From Zobellia roscoffensis (GTDB lineage: Bacteria; Bacteroidota; Bacteroidia; Flavobacteriales; Flavobacteriaceae): 64,000 nucleotides of DNA. The position numbers and the translations under genes were made by a program. Position 1 is the stretch's first letter. Each line of letters starts with the position of its first letter. Below are positions 54,486 through 63,651 of this stretch, piece by piece. Location: positions 3,189,646 through 3,253,645 of the forward strand of contig NZ_JADDXT010000002.1 in the NCBI RefSeq assembly GCF_015330165.1, read 5' to 3'. Under the pieces are notes generated by a model, which made no database searches, was not told the DNA's origin, and saw only the letters and a program-made list of their open reading frames with translations.

Positions 54486-54920
54486 TTAGACCAGAATTAC
54501 AAACTCACTTGGGCTTATTTCTTTGTCCTCTTTTTGAACCATAGATTTTAAACTTTTCGTGAGCATTATTTTAAGGTCTTCAAAAGAGGATGGTTTCTGG
54601 ATGTATTGGTTGGCACCATCTGTTTGCAATTGGTTTACTTCTCTTTGACGATAGGAGGTAGAGTAGACAATGACCTTAATACCGTCAAAACGGGCAAAGT
54701 TCCTGATGTCTGTTAAACATTCAAAACCGTTCATGAGCGGCATATTTAAATCTAGAAAAATAGCATCGGGCAATTCTGTTTTTGAGAACAGGTTATCCAT
54801 TAAGTCTACACCATTATCAAATTCAGTTACGTTGGTTGGGATATCAATCTCACTAAGCGCTTCAACAAACAATTCACGGTCTTCATTATCGTCATCTGCT
54901 AAAAAAAGGTCTAGGGTCAT
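54486..54920 (-). CDS. Single-domain response regulator
   Basis: 144 residues with only a receiver domain. Phosphorylation site D57 in DAIFLDLNMPLMNGFECL; acidic pair DDDNED near the N-terminus; the conserved Lys in QYIQKPSS. It resembles Rcp1-type regulators that take phosphate from phytochrome-like or hybrid kinases. No kinase gene is adjacent. No DNA-binding domain, so it works by protein contact. Stands alone, 640 bases from the next gene. Confidence 0.88.
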   Translation of the reverse strand: MTLDLFLADDDNEDRELFVEALSEIDIPTNVTEFDNGVDLMDNLFSKTELPDAIFLDLNMPLMNGFECLTDIRNFARFDGIKVIVYSTSYRQREVNQLQTDGANQYIQKPSSFEDLKIMLTKSLKSMVQKEDKEISPSEFVILV

Positions 54921-55286
54921 ATCAAAGTTTTATGTTTTTTTTGGTCGTGATATAGTATGGACACTTTCATTTGTCTAACAAATAGTGTGTTTACATTTTG
55001 TTGAATTTTGAAAGTATTTCTTTCATATACGTTGAAAAAGGCTCATTTGGAGTTTAGCTTCCTATTTAAATACTCCTAAATTGATCTTACAGCTAAATTA
55101 CAGCACTGGTATTTAAGCGAAGGCTCGGATTGGAATAGATGTTAACTCAAATGGTAACGCAAGATTTAAGAATAATAGATTTTCGTAAGTCTATGGAGCA
55201 TTATAAAAGGTTCTGTTTAGCCTCATATTAGAGTACGTTTTTGGCAATAGGTACTCTTATTTTTTTCATAATCTCATAATTTTAAC

Positions 55287-55323
55287 CGTGTTCGGACACG
55301 ATTATAATTTGTGTGCGCACACA
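55287..55323. promoter_or_regulatory. Two LacI-type operators upstream of the DUF1080-Gfo/Idh operon
   Basis: CGTGTTCGGACACG at 55287-55300 and the perfect palindrome TGTGTGCGCACACA at 55310-55323, centres 23 bases apart. Both fit GTGTNCGNACAC, which recurs at 61820-61833 upstream of the LacI gene. The operators lie 240 bases before the start codon at 55561. The rest of 54921-55560 is AT-rich and without a credible gene; a -7 box was not identified with confidence. Confidence 0.7.
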
Positions 55324-55560
55324 TTTTTGGGTTTTTACTAGGTTATTTGGGGACAGAAAATTACATTCGTAAAAGTTTATCTAACTGTAAAAATGAATAT
55401 CCAGCTAATTTTGACTTTATACACACGATTTATTGGTACTAATAGAGAAATTACAATGGAACTCGTTTAGAGTTAGGCAGGAATATAAGAAATGTGTTTG
55501 GCTAAATAAGTCACGCATTTTTCTAAAATCATCAATATCAAAACAATTTAAATTATTAAA

Positions 55561-56970
55561 ATGAAGTACTTAAAACTGAACAAACTAAAGACCTTTGGAT
55601 ATAATAGTGCACTGTTGTTAATGGCATCAAGTCTTTTTATAGGCTGTGAGGCTCAGAAAAAGGAAACCTTACCCTGGACCGAACTTTTTGACGGAGAAAC
55701 TTTAACGGGCTGGACTCAAAAAGGAGGAGAGGCCATTTATGAAGTTAGGGATAATACCATTGTGGGAACAACGGTTAGCAATACGCCTAATTCTTTTATG
55801 ACATCAGATAAAATGTATGGTGATTTTATCTTGGAATTAGATTATAAGGTGGATCCGTCCATGAATTCCGGTATTCAGATTCGTAGCAATAGTTTTCCAT
55901 ATTACATGAACGGAAGAATTCATGGTTACCAAGTAGAAATAGACCCATCTGACCGTGCGTGGAGTGCCGGTATTTATGATGAGGCACGTAGAGGTTGGTT
56001 GCACCCTCTTGCTGATGATAACACAAAAGCCAAAGAAGCTTTCAAGCAAAACGATTGGAATCATTATCGTATAGAAGCTATTGGCGACACACTAAAAACC
56101 TGGATTAATGGATTGCCGGCATCACATTTAATAGATACTCAAACAGACAGTGGTTTTATTGGTTTGCAGGTACATTCAATAGGAAAAGATAAAACACCAG
56201 GAACCGAAATTGTTTGGAAGAATATTAAAATTATAACAGACGATTTACCAAAATATTCTCAGAAGAGCCCGTTGCCAGCAATTAATATGGCTAATCAGTT
56301 AACGAGAAATGAAAAGGACCAAGGTTGGGAATTACTTTGGGATGGAGCTACTACAGAAGGTTGGAAAGGTGCCAAGTTGGAAAGTTTCCCAGATAAAGGT
56401 TGGGAAATAAAGGATGGTATTCTTACGGTTTTGTCTTCTGGTGGAGCAGAATCTGCTGCAGGGGGCGATATCGTTACCACAGAAAACTATAGTGATTTTG
56501 AACTGAAGTTAGATTTTAAATTAACGGAAGGTGCAAATAGTGGAATTAAGTACTATGTAGACACAGAAATTAATAAAGGAGAAGGGTCTTCAATTGGTTT
56601 AGAATATCAAATTTTGGATGATGCCAAACACCCAGATGCTAAAAAAGGTAATCACGAAGGTAGCCGTACCGTTTCTTCACTTTATGATTTAATCAAAGCA
56701 GACCCTAAAAAACCAATCAAAGCAATTGGCGAATGGAACACAGCACACATTGTTTCTAAAGGAAATCATGTAGAGCATTATTTGAACGGAGCTAAAGTAT
56801 TGGAGTATGAACGTAAGAGCGATGACTACAAAAAATTAGTTTCCGAAAGTAAATATGCCAAATGGCCAAGTTTTGGAGAGCTAGAGAGAGGTCAGATTTT
56901 ATTACAGGACCACGGAGATAGAGTTAGCTTCAAAAACATTCAGATAAAAACACCAAAAGAAGATAAGTAA
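55561..56970 (+). CDS. DUF1080 (3-keto-glycoside-hydrolase-like) lipoprotein with two domains
   Basis: 469 residues. Lipoprotein signal (LFIGCEAQ), then two related jelly-roll DUF1080 domains: about 37-225 (WTELFDGETLTGWTQKGG; NSGIQIRSN) and about 255-465 (WELLWDGATTEGWKG; NSGIKYYVDTE). DUF1080 proteins are laminarinase-like folds, and some members act as 3-keto-disaccharide hydrolases that cleave oxidised glycosides. The following oxidoreductase gene overlaps its stop, consistent with an oxidation-cleavage pair. Two LacI-type operators lie upstream. The glycoside is unknown. Confidence 0.85.
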   Translation: MKYLKLNKLKTFGYNSALLLMASSLFIGCEAQKKETLPWTELFDGETLTGWTQKGGEAIYEVRDNTIVGTTVSNTPNSFMTSDKMYGDFILELDYKVDPSMNSGIQIRSNSFPYYMNGRIHGYQVEIDPSDRAWSAGIYDEARRGWLHPLADDNTKAKEAFKQNDWNHYRIEAIGDTLKTWINGLPASHLIDTQTDSGFIGLQVHSIGKDKTPGTEIVWKNIKIITDDLPKYSQKSPLPAINMANQLTRNEKDQGWELLWDGATTEGWKGAKLESFPDKGWEIKDGILTVLSSGGAESAAGGDIVTTENYSDFELKLDFKLTEGANSGIKYYVDTEINKGEGSSIGLEYQILDDAKHPDAKKGNHEGSRTVSSLYDLIKADPKKPIKAIGEWNTAHIVSKGNHVEHYLNGAKVLEYERKSDDYKKLVSESKYAKWPSFGELERGQILLQDHGDRVSFKNIQIKTPKEDK

Positions 56971-58298
56971 TGACGAGTAGAAGAAATTTCATAAAGAAAA
57001 CAGCAACAGGTTCAATGGCTCTATCGTTTAGCGGTCTTATTTTACCTTCTATGGCGCATGCTAATATTTTGGGTGCAAATGATCATATAAACTGTGCTAT
57101 TATTGGTGTTCGTAGTAGAGCTAAGGCACATGTAATGGCTATTCATGAGCAGCAAAATGCTAAAATCATTTATAGTTGTGATGTAGATGATACTATTTTA
57201 GAGGAGCACAATTTATGGTGTCAAGAAAATATTGGTTACATACCAAAGAACGAAAAGGATTTTAGAAAAGTTCTAGAAGATAAAGATGTGGATGCTGTTT
57301 TCATTGCTACGCCAGAACATTGGCATGCACCTATGGCTATTATGGCTTTGCAGGCAGGAAAACATGTATATGTAGAAAAACCGTGTAGCCACAACCCTTA
57401 TGAGAACGATTTGCTGGTTGCAGCGCATAAGAAGTACGGTAAAAAAGTACAGATGGGTAACCAACAACGTTCGGCACAGACCTCTATAATGGGGGTAAAA
57501 GATATTAGGGACGGAGTTATAGGTGAGGTGTACAAAGGAGAGGCGTACTACAGTAATAATCGTGGGTCCATTGGCAAAGGCACTGAAATTGCCGTTCCGG
57601 GTACATTAGACTGGGATATGTGGCAAGGGCCAGCACCACGGGAGAAGTATAGAGATAATGTGCACCCTTACAATTGGCATTGGTTCAAAACTTGGGGTAC
57701 AGGAGAGGTACATAATAATGGTACGCATGAAATTGATATATGCCGTTGGGCATTGGGTGTGGACCTGCCGGAAAGTGTAACTTCTTTTGGTGGTAAATAT
57801 GCATATGATGACGACTGGGAGTTTGTAGATAACCAGCAGGTTACGTATAAATATAAAGATGATAAATTCATTACATGGACGGGGCATAGCCGCGGAAAAA
57901 TATTACCTAGCCAACCCGGTCGTGGTGCTACCATTTACGGTAGTAAAGGTATTATTCAGTTAGACCGAAACTTTTATAAGTTGTTTGATTTAGACGGAAA
58001 CCTTTTAAAGGAAGAAAAAGAAGGAGCGGCCAGTGCAACAACCAATACCATGGGGCAGGGGCAGTTAGATGTAAATCATGTAGGGAACTTCTTTGATGCG
58101 ATAAGAACGGATAAATCACTTCATTCGGATATACAAGACGCTAGTATTTCAACTATGTTGTGCCACTTGGGCAATATGGCTCAGGATGCAGGAGAAACCT
58201 TAAAGATTGATCAGGCTACCGGTAAAATCTTGAATAATGAAAAGGCTATGGCCAATTGGAAACGGGAATATGCCCAAGGTTGGGAGCCTAAATTATAA
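56970..58298 (+). CDS. Gfo/Idh/MocA family oxidoreductase, Tat-exported
   Basis: 442 residues. Twin-arginine signal SRRNFIKK at the N-terminus with a hydrophobic core to about residue 32, so it is exported with its cofactor. The Rossmann domain has INCAIIGVRSRAKAH (not the full GxGxxG) and the family motif EKPCSHN with the conserved Lys. The C-terminal part includes WHWFKTWGTGEVHNNGTHEIDICRWALG. Expected to oxidise a sugar hydroxyl to a ketone with tightly bound NAD(P). It overlaps the DUF1080 gene by one base (TAATG), hence coupled translation. Ends in a strong terminator. Confidence 0.88.
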   Translation: MTSRRNFIKKTATGSMALSFSGLILPSMAHANILGANDHINCAIIGVRSRAKAHVMAIHEQQNAKIIYSCDVDDTILEEHNLWCQENIGYIPKNEKDFRKVLEDKDVDAVFIATPEHWHAPMAIMALQAGKHVYVEKPCSHNPYENDLLVAAHKKYGKKVQMGNQQRSAQTSIMGVKDIRDGVIGEVYKGEAYYSNNRGSIGKGTEIAVPGTLDWDMWQGPAPREKYRDNVHPYNWHWFKTWGTGEVHNNGTHEIDICRWALGVDLPESVTSFGGKYAYDDDWEFVDNQQVTYKYKDDKFITWTGHSRGKILPSQPGRGATIYGSKGIIQLDRNFYKLFDLDGNLLKEEKEGAASATTNTMGQGQLDVNHVGNFFDAIRTDKSLHSDIQDASISTMLCHLGNMAQDAGETLKIDQATGKILNNEKAMANWKREYAQGWEPKL

Positions 58299-58354
58299 GT
58301 GCTATACCCAGTAAAGGGCAAGCTAAATACATTTTGTTTTTTTGTTAGTTAATT

Positions 58355-58387
58355 GGTCCGTATGACAATGTCATGCGGACCTTTTTT
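58355..58387 (+). terminator. Strong terminator of the DUF1080-Gfo/Idh operon
   Basis: GGTCCGTATGACA (58355-58367) pairs with TGTCATGCGGACC (58369-58381), one G.U pair, followed by six T. Confidence 0.9.
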
Positions 58388-58418
58388 ATAGTATTTAATT
58401 TGGTGAATAGGAGAAGAA

Positions 58419-60590
58419 CTATCGTCTAATTACCTTTTGACGGTGAACTGTAGTTCCTTCCGCATTTTTGATAACCAAAATATAAACCCCAGAGGAAATT
58501 GCTGAAGTATCTATTTTCGATTTTTCGTTTAGATCAACGGTTTCTGTATGGGTTAGTTCTCCGTTTATACTATAGATTTGAACTGTACATGAACCCTGTA
58601 GGTCTGTTACTAGATTCATTTCTTGTTGAAATGGAATAGGGTAAAGCACCGAATTGTCATTGGTTTGTTGGGAAGATATGGGGTCACCAAAAAGACTTTC
58701 CGCTTTAGTGAATGCTTGTTTGCCAATTTCATCACCTATTATACGTCCTGGTATATCATCTATGGGAGGGTGAATGCCACCCCAAATTCTTGATAGGCTG
58801 GTTTGATCAGATGCATCTCTATAGGTTGCCCATTGCAACGTAATGTCTTCGGATGGGCCATTTTCAAAAACTAGAAATTCGTTGGCAGTAATATCAAAAG
58901 TTCCCATGCCTCCGGGAAAAAAAGCATCTCCTGTTAATAACGTCATAACTTCTGCTGCAGCTCTGGAAAAAGTGGAATGTCCGGAAACATATCCGGCAAA
59001 CGGAGGTGTAACAAAAGTTCCTCTCTGGTAAGGCCACCAGTGGGTTCCTAAAATCCATCCAACACCGGCAACATCGGTTTCTGGGTCGTTTATGAAGTCT
59101 GGTCCGCGCCATGCTTTAATCTTAACTTCTCCTACGGACTCGCCCATCGCACCAGCAAGTGCATCACCTTCTTCAATAAGTTCAATTAACCCCGGGATTA
59201 ACGGAATGCCGTGTGGGTCAAAACTAGGTAACGAAGAATCGCTACTTTGTCCTTTACCGCACATATATCTAATGGCCGAGATAGGTCTTACATAGTCATA
59301 ATAACCTTTTATGGCCCATGTAGCAATGGCAGAATCGTGCATGGCTCCACCAAGGGCTAAATAGCATTTTACATCCCATTCCATATTTGTCATGGTTGCA
59401 CCTTCTCCTTTGAATTTTTTAGAAACCATAGGATGGTCGCTTACATAGTTTAAAATAGTGAACCAATGTCCTGGTGGTGTTTCCGAATCGGGACCATCTG
59501 CCCAGAATTCAGCTAGAACCCGTGTATAATCGGAGCGTTTTACCAGTTGAGGTTCGTAAGGTTGGTCTGTATAAGGGTTGAGGTCCCAACCCTGACTAGT
59601 ATCTCCGCCCTCCATAAGATTATAGAAATTTTGGAACTTCTCAAACGTAGTAGGGTAGGTGTCAATATCTACATTTCCTAAACTTGCTGGAGAGATGTCT
59701 ATTTCAGTATCGTCTTCCGGGTCTAAATGCGCAGACCATGCAGCTACCAATGTGAAGTTCCATTTGTAAGGATCATTAATGCCATCTGCTCTTGAATCCT
59801 CTATTTGTGGTGGATCTTCAGTTTCAAAATAAAGGTGTGAGTCAAAACCATTATTCTTTATTTGCAGGTCAGCTTCCTCTAGGGCAAAAGGCACCACGGC
59901 ACCCCATTCTGGCCCTAGAAAGTCGGGTATGGAAACAGGAACGGAATTTCCGGATTGATCTATAAAGAGGTCAAAAGATAAGGGCTGCCAGTGATTTGGG
60001 TCTATATCCGTTATATCTTGATATTCGGCAAGAACCAAAGCAGGATTAGTAGGGTTGTAAAGCTGGTTTCCATATTCAAAATCTTCATTGGAACCATCCT
60101 GTCTGCCAAAAGCAATCATTTCATTGCCTAAATAATTTCCTAGTGCGGCGTATGAGCCACTACTGTAATCTGTAGATGTAAATTCTGGATCGTATCCAAA
60201 AGACAAGAATAGATCTTCTATGTTTTTTAAAGTGGTAAAGGCTCCTGGAGAAGTAGAAAATCGATGTGTTAACAACCTGAACAAAGCATAGCTAATGATT
60301 TCTCGTCGAGCGGCATCAACATTATCGGGTTGTAGAATTCCGTTGTACGTACACTCATAACCGCCATAGGTTTGACCTAAAAAAACGGATTGGGCAGAGC
60401 TATCAAATAAAGCCCAGGCATCATACATGACCACGGAACTGTGGTATAGATTACGCGCATGCACCGTTGGCCTAGCATAATCTACTCTAATGGCATCCAG
60501 TAAAACCTCATTCCATTGCCTGGCAACCGAGTGCTGGGCATTGCCTATGCAAACTACACAGAACAGCGTTAATAGAAGTAGTTTTTTCAT
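58419..60590 (-). CDS. Vanadium-haloperoxidase/PAP2-family enzyme with T9SS sorting domain
   Basis: 723 residues from the chosen start (MKKLLLLTLFCVVCIGNAQ); an upstream ATG at 60614 adds eight polar residues. The vanadate/phosphate-binding motifs are all present: KGYYDYVRP (KX6RP), YVSGHSTFSRA (H538), and SRIWGGIHPPID (SRX5HxxxD). They fit both vanadium haloperoxidases and PAP2 acid phosphatases; the length and algal setting favour a haloperoxidase-like role, which is inference. The last ~80 residues are a type A T9SS sorting domain (SVLYPIPFQQEMNL to GVYILVIKNAEGTTVHRQKV), so the enzyme is secreted or cell-surface bound. It lies directly after the LacI gene and is likely co-transcribed. Confidence 0.87.
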   Translation of the reverse strand: MKKLLLLTLFCVVCIGNAQHSVARQWNEVLLDAIRVDYARPTVHARNLYHSSVVMYDAWALFDSSAQSVFLGQTYGGYECTYNGILQPDNVDAARREIISYALFRLLTHRFSTSPGAFTTLKNIEDLFLSFGYDPEFTSTDYSSGSYAALGNYLGNEMIAFGRQDGSNEDFEYGNQLYNPTNPALVLAEYQDITDIDPNHWQPLSFDLFIDQSGNSVPVSIPDFLGPEWGAVVPFALEEADLQIKNNGFDSHLYFETEDPPQIEDSRADGINDPYKWNFTLVAAWSAHLDPEDDTEIDISPASLGNVDIDTYPTTFEKFQNFYNLMEGGDTSQGWDLNPYTDQPYEPQLVKRSDYTRVLAEFWADGPDSETPPGHWFTILNYVSDHPMVSKKFKGEGATMTNMEWDVKCYLALGGAMHDSAIATWAIKGYYDYVRPISAIRYMCGKGQSSDSSLPSFDPHGIPLIPGLIELIEEGDALAGAMGESVGEVKIKAWRGPDFINDPETDVAGVGWILGTHWWPYQRGTFVTPPFAGYVSGHSTFSRAAAEVMTLLTGDAFFPGGMGTFDITANEFLVFENGPSEDITLQWATYRDASDQTSLSRIWGGIHPPIDDIPGRIIGDEIGKQAFTKAESLFGDPISSQQTNDNSVLYPIPFQQEMNLVTDLQGSCTVQIYSINGELTHTETVDLNEKSKIDTSAISSGVYILVIKNAEGTTVHRQKVIRR

Positions 60591-60628
60591 GGTTGGTCTG
60601 TGCGTAAAATGCAACGCAATAGGTTAAT

Positions 60629-61696
60629 CTATACGGCGTATTCAATAGTATCAGCTACGTCAAAATAGTCTACATTTTCTTTCGTGACCATATTAATGGC
60701 GGAGCTGTACTTAGGTTTTGGTGTTTTATTCAATAATAAATACTCAGTGAGTATTTTTAGTCCCATATAACCTTGTTCAAAAGGGTTTTGGTCTATGGCA
60801 AAGTCAATACTTCCTTTTCTAATATATTCAAGATTATCTAAATGAGTATCGTAGCCAATAGTACGTATATTATTTAAACCTCTACTTTCAAGAAAATTTG
60901 CAATCATAAAAATAGCACTGGAGGGAACGAATATACCGGCAATTTGTTTATCGCTTTTCAATTCTTTAGAAAGTGCTTTTTCAATCATATCCGTGTCAAA
61001 GTCATCAATGATTATTTTTTTAATTTGCTTATCCTTTACGTTATCGGAAAAGTAATTAAGAAAACCTTTTATTCTGGTTTCAATAGCCAAATGCCTACCC
61101 ACATTTTTTTGAGAAGTTAGTATAGCAATAGGTTCTTCAGGTTTGGTTATAAGGTTCATCATCTTACCACATAAATTTCCGCTTTGAAGTGCATTTTGAC
61201 CTATATACGTAAGTTTATTAGGGGTGTCTAAATCAATATTTATGAACACACAAGGAATTTCCTCTTCTTTTAATTTATCTACAAAAGCTAATGAGGTGTT
61301 GTAAAAGAATGGAGCAAAGACAATGCCGTTTGGCTTTAAGGCAAGAATTTTATCAAGGGCCTGTTTGTAGGATTTTAAATTATATTGATCAAAGAAAAAA
61401 CGATGTGTCTCTACGCCATATTTTTGAATCTCCTTTGCGGCAGATTTCATGCCTAAATGTGGGCCGTACCAAAACTGATTTTTAGAAACGACAGAAGGTA
61501 TAAGAGTGGCAATCCTATATTTCTTTTTAAAAGCTAAAGTGCTCGCAAGTATGTTCCTTTCAAAATCATACTTATCAAGTAATTTCTGAACTTTTTCCCT
61601 GGTCTTTGGAGATACTCCAGGGCGCTTGTGAATAACCCTGTCTACCGTGCCTGTTGAAACCTTGGCTTCTTCGGCAATATCTTTAATCGTTTTCAA
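60629..61696 (-). CDS. LacI-family transcriptional regulator
   Basis: 355 residues. N-terminal helix-turn-helix and hinge: TIKDIAEEAKVSTGTVDRVIHKRPGVSPKTREKVQKLL. The recognition helix has TVDRV where most relatives have TVSRV. The C-terminal part is a periplasmic-binding-type domain for a sugar (IVFAPFFYNTS, EEIPCVFINIDL, AGIFVPSSAIF, IRTIGYDTHL). Its operator GTGTNCGNACAC is seen upstream of its own gene and of the DUF1080 operon, so it probably controls both. The next gene downstream, 39 bases on, is the haloperoxidase-like gene. Confidence 0.88.
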   Translation of the reverse strand: MKTIKDIAEEAKVSTGTVDRVIHKRPGVSPKTREKVQKLLDKYDFERNILASTLAFKKKYRIATLIPSVVSKNQFWYGPHLGMKSAAKEIQKYGVETHRFFFDQYNLKSYKQALDKILALKPNGIVFAPFFYNTSLAFVDKLKEEEIPCVFINIDLDTPNKLTYIGQNALQSGNLCGKMMNLITKPEEPIAILTSQKNVGRHLAIETRIKGFLNYFSDNVKDKQIKKIIIDDFDTDMIEKALSKELKSDKQIAGIFVPSSAIFMIANFLESRGLNNIRTIGYDTHLDNLEYIRKGSIDFAIDQNPFEQGYMGLKILTEYLLLNKTPKPKYSSAINMVTKENVDYFDVADTIEYAV

Positions 61697-61772
61697 TAAA
61701 TTAGTTTATAGTGTAGTAGTCAACCTCAATTTCCTCTAAATATAATTTATTGGGGTTGAAATATTTGCATGT

Positions 61773-61806
61773 CAAATATAGGGATAAATCTAGTATTTAG
61801 AAACAA
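61773..61806 (-). promoter_or_regulatory. Predicted promoter of the LacI-haloperoxidase operon
   Basis: On the minus strand TATATTTG (61780-61773) matches TAnnTTTG, with TTG (61806-61804) 23 bases upstream. Start codon of the LacI gene is at 61696. The LacI-type operator at 61820-61833 abuts the upstream end of the -33 element. Confidence 0.5.
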
Positions 61807-61819
61807 AAACAACTGTTTT

Positions 61820-61833
61820 TGTGTCCGCACACG
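61820..61833. promoter_or_regulatory. LacI-type operator upstream of the LacI gene
   Basis: TGTGTCCGCACACG, matching GTGTNCGNACAC, the same pattern as the pair at 55287-55323. Position just upstream of the predicted promoter fits autoregulation. Confidence 0.65.
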
Positions 61834-61930
61834 GTTTGCATTAATATCTAAACCATTTTCATAAGTGCTTCTGTCTTAGAGTTTTTTCTATTGAAATTAC
61901 CTTTGATAAGTGTGCCTATGCATGTATAAA

Positions 61931-61962
61931 ATCCTAAAAGAGGAGTACTACTCTTTTAGGAT
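61931..61962 (-). terminator. Terminator hairpin overlapping the end of the basic-protein gene
   Basis: ATCCTAAAAGAG (61931-61942) pairs with CTCTTTTAGGAT (61951-61962), loop of 8. The stop codon of the minus-strand gene (61956-61958) lies inside the stem. A T run follows on the minus strand. Confidence 0.75.
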
Positions 61963-62279
61963 TTAGAAAGTTGTTTACTAGTATCTTTTAATGTTTGAAT
62001 TTCTTTAGCAACACGAATCAACATCTGACGGGCGTGTCTTCTATTCTTCACGATTATTTTTGAAATACGTTTTAAACTAGATTTAGCACGAACTAATTTG
62101 ATATTAAAATCACGTACCATCTCAAATTTTTCCGAGGGGTACTGTTCAAAATTGTTTTCAAACGTTCTCTTTAATTCTCGAATTTGTCTACTTAGCTTCT
62201 TGGCTCGTAAATTCAATGTATTTTCTTTAGCGATTTTTCTAATCACTTTTCTCTTTTTTGATATTTTGGGAGACCTCAT
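61956..62279 (-). CDS. Small basic coiled-coil protein of unknown function
   Basis: 107 residues, about a third Lys or Arg, almost all helical with heptad-like spacing (RAKKLSRQIRELKRTFENNF; RVAKEIQTLKDTSKQL). No signal peptide. Its charge suggests binding to nucleic acid or to an acidic partner. No family recognised. The terminator stem covers the stop codon. Single gene, divergent from the DUF3891 gene with 193 bases between. Confidence 0.65.
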   Translation of the reverse strand: MRSPKISKKRKVIRKIAKENTLNLRAKKLSRQIRELKRTFENNFEQYPSEKFEMVRDFNIKLVRAKSSLKRISKIIVKNRRHARQMLIRVAKEIQTLKDTSKQLSKS

Positions 62280-62472
62280 AAATCTTAATTTTCATCAAAT
62301 TTAAAGAGGTGATGGTTTTGCAAGGAACGTAATTGCTCTAAATTTTACCCCAATTACAGAATCTAAATACGCTTTAAGCGATTGCATTAATCCTAATTAT
62401 TTTAAAATCAACTGAATTGCTTACAGCCCTTTAATTTTAATAGGATTTTAAAAGACTTAACATTTAAACCAT

Positions 62473-63216
62473 ATGATTATCAATTTTTTAGAAAAGGGTA
62501 TGGAGGTTATATCGCATCCTGCGCACGGCTTACTTTCGGCTAAAATTGCGAATCAACTAAAGAACCGTCCGTATCAAAATCATTGGATGGAGACACTCAC
62601 CGCTATCATTGAGCACGATGATGAGCAATTGACCAATGAAACTAAAAACAATATTTCTGATTTTGGCATGGCGATGGATTTTGTAACTCACAAAGTGCCC
62701 CTGGAAAAGATGTTGATTCATGCTAAATCCGTTTTTCAAAAAGTCTTGAAAAAATCTAGCTGGTCGGCTATGTTGCTTATCTACCATCTTGAATTTTTAT
62801 ACTCGGATAAACTAGAAGAAATCGGCGACTTTAAGGTGTTTTTGACGGAACTAAGACGTTATCGTAAAAATGCTATTGCATTGCACGGTGTTAATGTAAC
62901 GGGAACAGAGGAACTCTACAAAATTATGCTTTTTTCAGATAGACTCTCGCTTATTCTGTGTCAGGATGAAACACCAACTTTAGGCAGAAAGCTGGAAATA
63001 AATAAATCGATTCATGACGAACGGTACTTTATTCACAAGGCAAAGGACAACACTTTTACGGTAAAACCTTGGCCCTTTAGGGAAAACCATTTTAGTTTAT
63101 CCGTAGATACTCGTGTATTAAAGGAACTTAAATTTAAAAATGAAAAGCATTTCAACCAGAAACTGGATGAAGCTTCCATTGAAATAAAAACATTTCAGTT
63201 TTCAAAATTAGATTAA
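62473..63216 (+). CDS. DUF3891 family protein
   Basis: 247 residues, soluble. Family marks: the start GMEVISHPAHGLLSAKIANQLKN, AIIEHDDEQL, and the central FSDRLSLILCQDETPTLGRKLEI with a helical His/Asp-rich arrangement resembling an HD-type metal site. The function of the family is not established. Bounded downstream by a bidirectional terminator. Confidence 0.8.
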   Translation: MIINFLEKGMEVISHPAHGLLSAKIANQLKNRPYQNHWMETLTAIIEHDDEQLTNETKNNISDFGMAMDFVTHKVPLEKMLIHAKSVFQKVLKKSSWSAMLLIYHLEFLYSDKLEEIGDFKVFLTELRRYRKNAIALHGVNVTGTEELYKIMLFSDRLSLILCQDETPTLGRKLEINKSIHDERYFIHKAKDNTFTVKPWPFRENHFSLSVDTRVLKELKFKNEKHFNQKLDEASIEIKTFQFSKLD

Positions 63217-63234
63217 CTATTTAAAAATCATAAA

Positions 63235-63264
63235 AAAAACCAGAAGCTTAGCTTCTGGTTTTTT
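63235..63264. terminator. Bidirectional terminator
   Basis: AAAAACCAGAAGC-TTA-GCTTCTGGTTTTTT at 63235-63264, a strong stem with A and T runs on the two arms, between the convergent DUF3891 gene and the gene at 63283. Confidence 0.9.
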
Positions 63265-63282
63265 AGTAGTATAACTCAAAAA

Positions 63283-63627
63283 TTATACTGCATTCGGGGG
63301 AAGTAAATCTTTATCTTTTACCTGCTCTTCTGGAACGTTTTCTAAAAACTCATACAGGTCTGCATTGGCACTTGGGCCGTAACCGGCCAACAATGTTCCT
63401 TTGCTACCGTCACTTGTTTCCATCACGTAGAGTAAAGACATGTCCGAAGGGTTGCTCATACCTTCATATCTATGTTCTTTGACTATGGTAATATCGCTAG
63501 CCTCAAAGGCTTTATTCGTCTTGGTGCTCTTTAGTTTTCCGTCAACAAAGCGGTAGGAGTCTGTATATCCTAGTTTTTCATATTCTTTAATATAATTCGA
63601 CTCATGTTTTGCATATTCATTGCTCAT
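63283..63627 (-). CDS. Small conserved protein of unknown function
   Basis: 114 residues, soluble, acidic. Recognisable conserved phrases: YTDSYRFVDGKL, DITIVKEHRYEGMSNPSDMSLLYVMETSDG and KGTLLAGYGPSANADL. Homologues in Flavobacteria are sometimes labelled phosphoribosylpyrophosphate synthetase; the protein lacks any PRPP-synthetase signature, so I do not use that name. It follows the catalase gene by 24 bases on the same strand and may be part of a stress operon. Confidence 0.75.
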   Translation of the reverse strand: MSNEYAKHESNYIKEYEKLGYTDSYRFVDGKLKSTKTNKAFEASDITIVKEHRYEGMSNPSDMSLLYVMETSDGSKGTLLAGYGPSANADLYEFLENVPEEQVKDKDLLPPNAV

Positions 63628-63651
63628 AATAGTATCGTTTAAGTTTTATAA

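Noticed and set aside
63283..63627. Phosphoribosylpyrophosphate synthetase, a label used for homologues
   Set aside because: The 114-residue protein lacks the PRPP-synthetase catalytic and binding motifs.
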